Of a stretch of DNA of 64,000 nt, positions 1 to 9,347 are shown in pieces. Each line of letters begins with the position of its first letter. The stretch's first letter is position 1. The DNA lies in contig DXLX01000032.1 in the NCBI GenBank assembly GCA_019414515.1, positions 1-64,000 on the forward strand, in the 5' to 3' direction. The stretch is from Collinsella sp. GTDB taxonomy: Bacteria > Actinomycetota > Coriobacteriia > Coriobacteriales > Coriobacteriaceae. Under the pieces are notes generated by a model, which searched no databases, had not been told where the DNA came from, and saw only the letters and a list, made by a program, of their open reading frames with translations. Made by a program: the position numbers and the translations under genes.

Positions 1-54
1 ATAGTATCTGCGATATAGACCAGTCGAAACCCGCCCGAAAGAAAGGGGAGCGAC

Positions 55-1392
55 ATGAACCAGCAGAACATCGATTACGAACTCCGTTCCGTAGAGCAGA
101 GTGACATCCGCTTTGTGCGTCTGTGGTTTGTCCACATTCTCGGCCGCCTCAAGAACTTTGCCATTAGCCCCGAAGACCTCGAGGTCGCTTTTGAGGAGGG
201 TATTGGCTTTGACGGCTCCGCCATCGAGGGCTTTGCCACGCCCGAGGAAGCCGACATGCTCGCGTTCCCTGACGCCTCGACCTTCCAGATCCTGCCGTGG
301 CGCCCGAGCCATAACGGCGTCGCCCGCGTGTTCTGCGATGTGTGCACTCCCGATCGCAAGCCGTTTGCCGGCGACCCGCGCGACGCCCTGCGCCGCATGT
401 TCTATAAGGCCGAGAAGGCCGGCTACCTGCTCAACGTGGGTGCCGCGCTGGAGTATTACTACTTCCCCGACGAGCACACCCCCGAGCCGCTCGACAACGT
501 GGGCTACTTCGATCTTTCGGTGAGCGATGCCGCTCGCGACCTGCGCCGCAATACGGTGCTCACGCTCGAGAAGATGTCCGTGCCCGTGGAGTACACCTTC
601 CACGCCGCCGGCCGCTCGCAGCACGGCATTAGCTTGCGTCACGCCGAGGCCCTGAGCATGTCCGACGCCATCACCACGGCAAAGCTCATCATTAAACAGC
701 AAGCTTACGAGAGCGGTTGCCACGCCTCCTTTATGCCCAAGCCGTTGGCGGGCGAGGACGGCAGCGCCATGTTTTTGCATCAGTCGCTGTTCGACCACGA
801 CGGCAACAACGTCTTTTGGGGCGAGGATGACGAGAAGTACCACCTCTCCGATATCGCCAAGCACTACATGGCCGGCATCCTGGCGCACGCGCGCGAGATT
901 AGCGCCATCACCAACCCCACGGTCAACTCGTACAAGCGCATCACCACGGGCGGCGACTCCGTGCCACAGTACGCCACGTGGGGCCTGCGCAACCGCGCGA
1001 GCATGGTCCGCATCCCGGTCTACAAGCCTGGCAAGCAGCTGTCCACGCGCATCGAGCTGCGCAGTCCCGATCCCATGGCCAATCCGTACCTGGTCAACGC
1101 CGTCACGCTGGCGGCTGGTCTGGACGGCATCGAGCGCAAGCTGGAACTCCCGCCCGAGGCAACGGCCGAGACGCTCAAGCTTACCGACCGTCAGATGCTC
1201 GAGGCCGGCTACACGCCGCTGCCGCGCTCGCTCAAAGAGGCGCTCGACGTGTTTGAGGACTCGCAGTTTATGAAGGATGCCCTCGGCGAGCACATCCACG
1301 GCTTCTTCCTCAAAAAGAAGCGCGACGAGTGGCATAAGTTTGAGTCCACGATCACCGAGTGGGAGATCAAGCACTACCTGGCGAACTCCTAA
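55..1392 (+). CDS. glnA: Glutamine synthetase, class I (short GlnA form)
   Basis: Makes glutamine from glutamate, ammonia and ATP in the cytoplasm. The 445-residue length fits the short GSI-alpha form found in Bacillus and other Gram-positives. Family landmarks are visible: FDGSAIEGF near residue 52, NPTVNSYKR near 288 and RIELRSPDP near 339. I saw no NLYDLP-type adenylylation site, so control is probably not by adenylylation. The ATG at 55 follows AAAGGGGAGCG. The gene is followed 50 bp later by an OmpR-type regulator, with no terminator between, so the two are probably co-transcribed. A second, unrelated glutamine synthetase (type III) lies at 54.4 kb. The identification is secure. Confidence 0.96.
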   Translation: MNQQNIDYELRSVEQSDIRFVRLWFVHILGRLKNFAISPEDLEVAFEEGIGFDGSAIEGFATPEEADMLAFPDASTFQILPWRPSHNGVARVFCDVCTPDRKPFAGDPRDALRRMFYKAEKAGYLLNVGAALEYYYFPDEHTPEPLDNVGYFDLSVSDAARDLRRNTVLTLEKMSVPVEYTFHAAGRSQHGISLRHAEALSMSDAITTAKLIIKQQAYESGCHASFMPKPLAGEDGSAMFLHQSLFDHDGNNVFWGEDDEKYHLSDIAKHYMAGILAHAREISAITNPTVNSYKRITTGGDSVPQYATWGLRNRASMVRIPVYKPGKQLSTRIELRSPDPMANPYLVNAVTLAAGLDGIERKLELPPEATAETLKLTDRQMLEAGYTPLPRSLKEALDVFEDSQFMKDALGEHIHGFFLKKKRDEWHKFESTITEWEIKHYLANS

Positions 1393-1442
1393 TCGCGCTG
1401 GCTTGTTCCAGTACGATTGAGCTCATTTCTTTGGAGGCCGAT

Positions 1443-2105
1443 ATGTCCGAAAAGAGTGCCCTGTTCATGGCGCGCACGACGCGCTTCCACGAGTTTGCCC
1501 GCAGCTTGACGACCACCCTGGGTGTCGAGGTGAGCCTGGCCACCCCCGATTCGCCGACTGCGGCGCACGACTTTGACCTGCTGATCCTCGATTGCGATGG
1601 CATCCGCAGCGACCGCATCGATCAGATTGCCAAGTGGCTTGACGATCGCGGCGGCGTCCCCATGTTGGTGATCGTCGATGACGAGGCGCTCGGTACCTTG
1701 CGCCTGCCGAATCACGCGCATGCCGACTTTGTATGTCCCACGGCAACGCCCAACGAGCTCAAGGCTCGCGCGCAGCGTCTGATGGGCGAGGAGGAGACCG
1801 TCACCGCCGACGATGTGCTCAACATCGATAACCTCGAGATTAACCTGGCCACCTACCAGGTGACACTCGATAACGAGCCCATCGACCTGACGCTGATGGA
1901 GTACTCGCTGCTGAGCTTTTTGGCGACGCATCCCAACCGTGCCTACAGCCGCGAGGTGCTGCTGCACCGCGTGTGGGGTTTTGAGTACTGCGGCGGCACC
2001 CGTACCGTCGACGTGCACATCCGACGCATCCGCTCCAAGGTGGGCCCGCAGATTGCGGCACACATCACCACCGTCCGCGGCGTGGGCTATCTGTTTAAGG
2101 ACTAG
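1443..2105 (+). CDS. Orphan OmpR/PhoB-type response regulator, GlnR-like
   Basis: A DNA-binding regulator of 220 residues. Residues 1-115 form a receiver-like domain and residues 125-220 a PhoB-type winged helix (LTLMEYSLLSFLATHPNRA, then RTVDVHIRRIRSK and the terminal TTVRGVGYLF). The receiver is atypical: the stretch around DLLILDCDG carries an Asp, but the usual Lys-Pro near its end is replaced by FVCPTATP. No histidine kinase is nearby. Position directly after glnA and the atypical receiver resemble actinobacterial GlnR, which controls nitrogen genes without a cognate kinase; this assignment is an inference. I chose ATG 1443 because GGAGG lies just before it; an upstream in-frame ATG at 1359 falls inside glnA. 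Confidence 0.8.
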   Translation: MSEKSALFMARTTRFHEFARSLTTTLGVEVSLATPDSPTAAHDFDLLILDCDGIRSDRIDQIAKWLDDRGGVPMLVIVDDEALGTLRLPNHAHADFVCPTATPNELKARAQRLMGEEETVTADDVLNIDNLEINLATYQVTLDNEPIDLTLMEYSLLSFLATHPNRAYSREVLLHRVWGFEYCGGTRTVDVHIRRIRSKVGPQIAAHITTVRGVGYLFKD

Positions 2106-2110
2106 CTTTT

Positions 2111-2142
2111 CACCACAAAGGGGACAGGCACCTTTGTGGTGG
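2111..2142. repeat. Short palindromic repeat, family A copy 1
   Basis: Inverted repeat with arms CACCACAAAGG and CCTTTGTGGTGG around a GGACAGGCA-type loop, followed by TTTTG, so it may end transcription of the regulator. Other copies are at 16973, 17103, 18067 (degenerate), 28877 and 57115. Confidence 0.85.
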
Positions 2143-2260
2143 TTTTGCCGCAAGCGTGGGTTCCTTTCGGGTCCGCAACAGAACTTAAGCCTTCCTAAAA
2201 GATTGCGTTCTCATACACGTGCACCCGCATATTGGGGTACAACTCAACGTGAACAATGAT

Positions 2261-2285
2261 GGCCCGCCACGTGTTTGGCGGGCCT
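2261..2285. terminator. Hairpin just upstream of the htrA-like gene
   Basis: GGCCCGCC and GGCGGGCC pair around an 8-nt loop, followed by a T-rich run ending about 20 nt before the protease RBS. It could be a terminator of upstream transcription or a leader attenuator. Confidence 0.5.
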
Positions 2286-2313
2286 TTGGTTATTTGACGA
2301 AAGGATCGCAGCT

Positions 2314-3774
2314 ATGAGCGAGAACGATTCTCAGCGTCCCCAGGACGCGGGCAACGCCGGCGAGACCCAGCAGCAGCCGCGCGTGCAGGTGGAGTCGACG
2401 CCTGCCGACAGCAACATTCCCTACGTGCAGGCCTACGACACACAGACCGGCAAGCCGCTGGGCAGCCAGCAGGTTGTAAACAAGCACACAGTGGTCAAGA
2501 CTAAGACCAAAAAGCTGCCGATCTTTATTACGGCACTCGCCGGCTGTGCCTGCGGCGCCCTGTTGGTCATCGCACTCATTATGAGTGGCACGCTCGATAT
2601 CGGCGGCGGCAGGAACGCCGTGACGGCGGGTGCTTCGGGTTCATCGACGCAAAAGATCACCATCGACTCCGAGGACACCACGCTGGCCGAGGCCGTCTCT
2701 GCCAAGGCCCTGCCTTCCGTTGTTTCCATCACCGCTACTTCGAGCGGTAGCCAGAATGGCTCGCTTTCGCAGTCTGCCGACGAGTCGGATGGTTCGGGCA
2801 GTGTCGGTTCGGGCGTGGTGCTCGATACCGAGGGCCACATCCTCACCAACAACCACGTGGTTGATGGCTATGATCAGTACGTGGTGACCATGGATGACGG
2901 CACCACCTACGAGGCCGAGTTCGTGGGCAACGATGCCTCGAGCGACCTGGCCGTCATCAAGCTCAAGGATGCAGACGCCTCCAAGCTTACGCCGATCGAG
3001 ATCGGCGATTCCTCCAAGCTCAACGTGGGCGAGTGGGTCATGGCGATTGGCTCGCCGTTCGGCAACGAGCAGTCTGTCTCCACGGGCATCGTGTCGGCGC
3101 TGTACCGCTCCACGGCCATGAGCTCTACCAGCGGCAACACCATCTATGCAAACATGATTCAGACCGATGCTGCCATCAACCCGGGCAACTCCGGCGGCGC
3201 GCTCGTTAACGACAATGGTGAGCTTGTGGGTATCAACTCGCTTATCGAGAGCTATTCGGGCTCCAGCTCGGGCGTTGGCTTTGCCATTCCCGTTAACTAC
3301 GCCAAGAACATTGCCGACCAGATTATCGACGGCAAGACGCCGGTGCACCCGTACCTGGGCGCCACGCTTTCGAGCGTCAATGCGCTCAACGCCCGCACCA
3401 ACAAGCTGAGCACCGATAGCGGCGCGTATGTGGCGAGCGTCGTTGAGGATGGTCCTGCTGCCAAGGCCGGCATTCAGGAGGGCGATGTCATCACCAAGCT
3501 GGGCGACGACGAGATCACGAGCGCCGATGGCCTGATCATCGCACTGCGCAGCCACGAGGTGGGCGAGAAGGTCGAGATCACGCTCATGCGCGGCAAGGAA
3601 GAGAAGAAGGTCACTGTCGAGCTGGGCTCCGACGAGGAGCTGCAGAACCAGCAGCAGGACGACAGCGCGACCGATACCGGCAACGGCGGTATTACCGACG
3701 AGCAGCTGCGCCAGTACCTGGAGGAGCTGCTCGGCCAGCAAGGCCAGGGGCAAGGCCACGGCCAGGGCTACTAA
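2314..3774 (+). CDS. HtrA/DegP-like membrane-anchored serine protease with PDZ domain
   Basis: A quality-control protease expected at the outer face of the membrane. The 486-residue protein has a cytoplasmic N-terminus, one membrane segment near residues 67-92 (FITALAGCACGALLVIALIM), a trypsin-like domain with the triad His in TNNHVV, Asp in SSDLAVIKL and Ser in NPGNSGGAL, then one PDZ domain from about residue 360 (GAYVASVVEDGPAAKAGI). The C-terminus is a Gln/Gly-rich tail (GQGQGHGQGY). All three catalytic residues are present. The start at 2314 follows GAAAGGATCG. A strong terminator follows, so the gene is probably a single unit. Which of HtrA, DegP or DegQ it matches best cannot be told by eye. 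Confidence 0.93.
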   Translation: MSENDSQRPQDAGNAGETQQQPRVQVESTPADSNIPYVQAYDTQTGKPLGSQQVVNKHTVVKTKTKKLPIFITALAGCACGALLVIALIMSGTLDIGGGRNAVTAGASGSSTQKITIDSEDTTLAEAVSAKALPSVVSITATSSGSQNGSLSQSADESDGSGSVGSGVVLDTEGHILTNNHVVDGYDQYVVTMDDGTTYEAEFVGNDASSDLAVIKLKDADASKLTPIEIGDSSKLNVGEWVMAIGSPFGNEQSVSTGIVSALYRSTAMSSTSGNTIYANMIQTDAAINPGNSGGALVNDNGELVGINSLIESYSGSSSGVGFAIPVNYAKNIADQIIDGKTPVHPYLGATLSSVNALNARTNKLSTDSGAYVASVVEDGPAAKAGIQEGDVITKLGDDEITSADGLIIALRSHEVGEKVEITLMRGKEEKKVTVELGSDEELQNQQQDDSATDTGNGGITDEQLRQYLEELLGQQGQGQGHGQGY

Positions 3775-3803
3775 CGAGCCGTTTCGCACATATCGAGGCC
3801 AGG

Positions 3804-3840
3804 GGGCTGTCCCATCAACGTGGGACAGCCCTTTTTTCTT
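3804..3840 (+). terminator. Rho-independent terminator after the HtrA-like gene
   Basis: An 11-bp perfect stem (GGGCTGTCCCA / TGGGACAGCCC) with a 6-nt loop, followed by a run of T. Confidence 0.93.
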
Positions 3841-3987
3841 ATTGATCCGTTGGGGACGGAGGAAAACGGATCATTTAGAGCTGATAAGAGCATGGTTTAA
3901 TCGCGCGACCCACCCCGGTCCGGCGGCTGCCGATTCGGTGCGGTTCGAGACCGCTATTCGGCCTCATTGCGACCGGTGGTACTCTAG

Positions 3988-6249
<2,262 letters not shown>

Positions 6250-6269
6250 GACATCGATAATCAAATTAG

Positions 6270-6311
6270 AAAACCTCCCGGAAAGGTTGATGCTTTCCGG
6301 GAGGTTTTTAT
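6270..6311 (+). terminator. Rho-independent terminator after ligA
   Basis: AAACCTCCCGGAAAG pairs perfectly with CTTTCCGGGAGGTTT around a 7-nt loop and runs into T residues. Confidence 0.93.
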
Positions 6312-6466
6312 TTGGGCGTGGTGGCGGGCAGCATGATCTGCGTCATGTAGGTTGCTGAGGGTGACCCTGCGGAGCGGTGTCGTTCCGGAGTGATAGAAGA
6401 TTCATACAAAGCAAAGGGGCCCCGCAGTGAGGTCCCACAACGGGGCTGCCCCATTGTGATGAGTTT

Positions 6467-6499
6467 TATACACTTTAATATTAACATTAACGTGTATAC
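6467..6499 (+). promoter_or_regulatory. Candidate operator/promoter of the Phd-PIN module
   Basis: Half-sites TATACAC (6467-6473) and GTGTATA (6492-6498) form an inverted repeat around the AT-rich palindrome TTAATATTAA. The right half-site contains TATACT, a good -10 hexamer. The layout suits autorepression by the antitoxin-toxin complex; this is inferred from position. Confidence 0.5.
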
Positions 6500-6533
6500 T
6501 GTGCAGTAAAGATATATGTTGAGAGGAGCCGTT

Positions 6534-6926
6534 ATGGTTACCGTCGCGTTTTCGGAGCTGCGCCAAAACCTTACGCAGGTGGCCGAAAGGGTTGCCAATG
6601 ATGGCGAGGAGGTTGTGGTCTTCAAGCGGAGCAAGCCGTTGTTCAAGATCGTGCCGCTCGACTATGAAAGCCCCGTTGCGGTGGAATATGACGCTGCTCA
6701 GGAGCGTGGGGGCGCAAAGCCGGCGTGCGGCACGGACAAGCCCAAGCGCGACGTGGGTACGATGTGGCATCCCAAGATCACCTGGAAGGAGATTCGCGAG
6801 ATGCTCGCGGAGGATGAGGACTACCAGGAGTATCTCGATATCGTAGCCAAAATGCCAAAGGGAACGCCGCTCGATACGATGACGGTTGAAGATGAAAAGC
6901 GCGTCGCGAGGGAGCGCTACCTATGA
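6534..6926 (+). CDS. Phd/YefM-family antitoxin
   Basis: The antitoxin half of a two-gene toxin-antitoxin module. Residues 1-45 (MVTVAFSELRQNLTQVAERV ... VFKRSKPLFKIVPL) match the Phd/YefM N-terminal DNA-binding fold. The C-terminal part (about 80 residues, acidic and helical, WHPKITWKEIREMLAEDEDY) would wrap and inhibit the toxin. At 130 residues it is longer than the typical 80-90 of Phd. I use ATG 6534 because GAGAGGAG precedes it; an in-frame ATG at 6516 lacks an RBS. The stop overlaps the start of the PIN-domain gene by 4 nt (ATGA), which supports coupled translation. Confidence 0.85.
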   Translation: MVTVAFSELRQNLTQVAERVANDGEEVVVFKRSKPLFKIVPLDYESPVAVEYDAAQERGGAKPACGTDKPKRDVGTMWHPKITWKEIREMLAEDEDYQEYLDIVAKMPKGTPLDTMTVEDEKRVARERYL

Positions 6927-7345
6927 GGGCATTTCTCGATACCAATTTTCTGCTCGATTGTGTGCTGCCGGGCCGGCCGGAGCACGCAGCGGCGCAAACG
7001 ATCAAGGGGCTCGTCGACGTGGGGCTTATCGAGGGCGTTGTTTCGGCCTGCTCTCTCAAGGACGCGTATTACATTCTCACCAAACAGGCCGGCGAGGCGC
7101 GCGGGCGCGAGGTAGTGCGCGACTGCCTTAAGAGCTACTCGGTAGAGTCTCTCGACCAAGAGGCTTGTTTTGCCTCCGCCTATTCCGATGAGCCGGACTT
7201 TGAGGACGGCTGTATCCGTGCGATGGCCGAGCGTGCCGGCGTGGACTTTATTATCACGCGTGACCGCGCCGCTTTTGTGCGCTCGACCATCAAGACCTTC
7301 TCGCCTGCAGAGTTCATCCGTGCGTTTCCGATTCCGGAGGAGTAA
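6923..7345 (+). CDS. PIN-domain ribonuclease toxin (VapC-like)
   Basis: Probable RNase toxin paired with the preceding antitoxin. The 140-residue protein starts MRAFLDTNFLLDC, giving the first acidic residue of a PIN active site. Further acidic positions are E and D in the middle region and D in DFIITRDRAAF near the end, with the usual final stretch FSPAEFIRAF. Length and motif order fit PIN toxins. The start overlaps the antitoxin stop. Targets (tRNA, rRNA or mRNA) cannot be told from sequence. It probably cleaves RNA with Mg2+ or Mn2+. Confidence 0.88.
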   Translation: MRAFLDTNFLLDCVLPGRPEHAAAQTIKGLVDVGLIEGVVSACSLKDAYYILTKQAGEARGREVVRDCLKSYSVESLDQEACFASAYSDEPDFEDGCIRAMAERAGVDFIITRDRAAFVRSTIKTFSPAEFIRAFPIPEE

Positions 7346-7406
7346 AACCGCCATATCGAGGACTGTCTCCAGTGTTTAGCGAGCTTGTTGGGAGGCTCCT
7401 GGTCCA

Positions 7407-7598
7407 GTGACTGTTACAAAAAACGGCTATAGCAAATTTGTTGTACTTCGATCCGAGGACTACGACCTCATGGTTCAGGAACAGGCTAAGGCTCGTCTGA
7501 TGGCTCGTATAGCTGTGGCCGAGCGGGAGCGTGCTGCTGGCATGGCGCGTGATGCCTTTGAGGCTCTCGATGACCTTGAGGCAAAATATGGCCTATAA
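7407..7598 (+). pseudogene. Phd/YefM-like antitoxin, N-terminally shortened remnant
   Basis: Reading from GTG 7407 gives 63 residues (MTVTKNGYSKFVVLRSEDYD ... DDLEAKYGL). The part TKNGYSKFVVLRSEDYDL resembles the middle and C-terminus of YefM antitoxins, but the first DNA-binding residues before TKNG are missing and there is no good RBS. The frame ends with an 11-nt overlap into a RelE-like start. It looks like a decaying antitoxin, although translation from GTG is not excluded. Confidence 0.6.
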
Positions 7599-7660
7599 CG
7601 TCAAGATTCTGCTTTCAGCCGAACGTTTTCTGGGCAGTTCTTATTTGGACGGGGCAACCG
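7588..7660 (+). pseudogene. RelE/ParE-type toxin N-terminal fragment
   Basis: Starting at ATG 7588 the reading MAYNVKILLSAERFL resembles the first 15 residues of RelE/ParE toxins (which often begin MAYKVxLxxSAExDL). Similarity stops near 7640, and the rest of the frame runs on as unrelated sequence into the end of the MATE gene. The toxin is therefore truncated and should be inactive. Together with the antitoxin remnant it marks a dead YefM-RelE-type module beside the intact PIN module. Confidence 0.55.
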
Positions 7661-7738
7661 GCACCGCGATCCGCGTCACTTGGGTCGCCGGGTCGTCGCT
7701 GATGATGTCGTCGATAAGGGCGATTTCGCGTCGTCCCG

Positions 7739-9085
7739 CTACGCTGCCAACTTGTCAAAAGCCCCGCGCCGGTTGAGCACGGTAAACGCGACAACACAGA
7801 TGACTGCCGACAGAATCGACCCGCACGGCGAAGCGATGCCCATGGGAAACAGCGTGTCGGAATAGGCGTTCGACAGCAGCCACGCGCCCGGCACGCGAAT
7901 GAGCGCCACGGCCAGCACGTTGTGCGCAAAGCCGATGTAGCTCTTGCCGTATGCAGCGAAAAAGCCGCTAAAGCAAATGTGGATGCCGGCAAAGATTGCA
8001 TCGAAAATGTAGCTGCGCATATAGCCGGTACCGGCCGCGACTACCGCGGCGTCCTTGGCAAAAAAGCCGATAAACGCCGGTGCCACCAGCCACATCAGCA
8101 CCGTGATCAGGCAGCCGTACACCACCGAGATGGTCATGGCGTCTTTGAGCACCTGACGCGCGCGATCGCCCTTGCCCGCGCCGGCATTTTGCGCCGTGAG
8201 CGCGCTGACGGTGGCGCCCATGGAACTCGGCACAATGAACAAAAAGCTGATCATCTTCTCGACCAGGCCCACGGCGGCGGCGTCGACGAGCCCTCGGTGG
8301 TTGGCGATGACGGTGATAAACATAAACGCCACCTGGATGCAGCCGTCCTGCACGGCCACGGGCACGCCGATCTTAAGAATGCTGCCGAGCACCTCGGGCT
8401 GGGGGCGCAGGTCGCTGCGCTTAACGTGGATGTTCGTGCGGCGGCTCTTGAGCCAGACGAGCGCGAGGGCAACGCTGGCCGTCTGGGCGGTCACCGTGCC
8501 GAGCGCCGCGCCCACGGGGCCGAGCCCCATGTGTCCGATAAACAGAAAATCGAGCGCGATGTTGATGATGCACGCCACGCCGATCACGTACATGGGCGAG
8601 CGCGAATCGCCCAGCCCGCGAAAGATGGCCGAAAGAATGTTGTATGCGGCGATAAACGGAATGCCCATAAAGCAGATACGCAGGTAGGCGGCGGTGCCTT
8701 CGACTGCCTCGACCGGCGTGCCAATGAGTGTCACGATCTGCGGGCACAGTGCGAGCAGGACAGCGGCCAGCACCACCGAGACGCCCATAAAGAGCGTGAT
8801 GGTGTTGCCGATGGCGGTCTCGGCGCGGTCAAACCGGCGCGAGCCAACGGCGTGGCCGACGATGACCGTCGTTCCCATGGCCAGACCCACAAGCGTCACG
8901 GTAATGATATAGAGCGTCTGCGCGCCGTTGCCCACGGCGGTGATGCCGGCAGCGCCGCTAAACTGCCCCATCATGTACAGGTCGGCCATACCGTAGAGCA
9001 TCTGCAAAAAGTACGAGAGCATATAGGGCAGGGCAAAGACCGCGATGGTCTTGAGGACATTGCCGCGTGTGAGGTCGTGTTCCAT
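7739..9085 (-). CDS. MATE-family multidrug/metabolite exporter
   Basis: An inner-membrane antiporter of 448 residues, the usual MATE length, with about 12 hydrophobic segments in two homologous halves. The N-terminus (MEHDLTRGNVLKTIAVFALP, then MLSYFLQMLYGMADLYMMGQF) and the segment GNGAQTLYIITVTLVGLAMGTTVIVGHAVG are typical of the NorM/DinF-like group. Substrate cannot be predicted. It is divergent from the ABC exporter genes that start at 9348. The 262-bp gap holds a MerR-type promoter-like site pointing toward this gene. Confidence 0.93.
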   Translation of the reverse strand: MEHDLTRGNVLKTIAVFALPYMLSYFLQMLYGMADLYMMGQFSGAAGITAVGNGAQTLYIITVTLVGLAMGTTVIVGHAVGSRRFDRAETAIGNTITLFMGVSVVLAAVLLALCPQIVTLIGTPVEAVEGTAAYLRICFMGIPFIAAYNILSAIFRGLGDSRSPMYVIGVACIINIALDFLFIGHMGLGPVGAALGTVTAQTASVALALVWLKSRRTNIHVKRSDLRPQPEVLGSILKIGVPVAVQDGCIQVAFMFITVIANHRGLVDAAAVGLVEKMISFLFIVPSSMGATVSALTAQNAGAGKGDRARQVLKDAMTISVVYGCLITVLMWLVAPAFIGFFAKDAAVVAAGTGYMRSYIFDAIFAGIHICFSGFFAAYGKSYIGFAHNVLAVALIRVPGAWLLSNAYSDTLFPMGIASPCGSILSAVICVVAFTVLNRRGAFDKLAA

Positions 9086-9127
9086 GGGCGGGGCACTTTC
9101 TGACTTGGTTCGTTTAGCTACCAGTGT

Positions 9128-9158
9128 AGTGAAAACCCTACAACGATTGTAGAGTCAA
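9128..9158 (-). promoter_or_regulatory. MerR-type operator/promoter candidate for the MATE gene
   Basis: Read on the minus strand: -35 TTGACT (9153-9158), then a 19-bp spacer containing the dyad CTACAA-TCG-TTGTAG, then a weak -10 TTCACT (9128-9133). The dyad extends to 9-bp arms with one mismatch. A long spacer filled by a dyad is the hallmark of MerR-activated promoters. No MerR gene is in the window. Confidence 0.45.
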
Positions 9159-9347
9159 GGTTTGTGTCGGCAGTGGGGCGAAAAAAGTCACGCTCGCGTT
9201 CATTTCCAATTGAATACGGACGTGCGCCCTGCGAGCTTGGCGCCTGCGCTAGCCTTGCAGAAACCGATTTCGGAACACTTGACACCGCCGCACGGCGCGC
9301 CATAATACGTGGGTTTGCGAACAACGTTTGATGGGGGATGAACCTGC

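Noticed and set aside
7922..9103. A 393-codon plus-strand open frame
   Set aside because: Antisense to the MATE exporter; no recognisable domain and poor composition.
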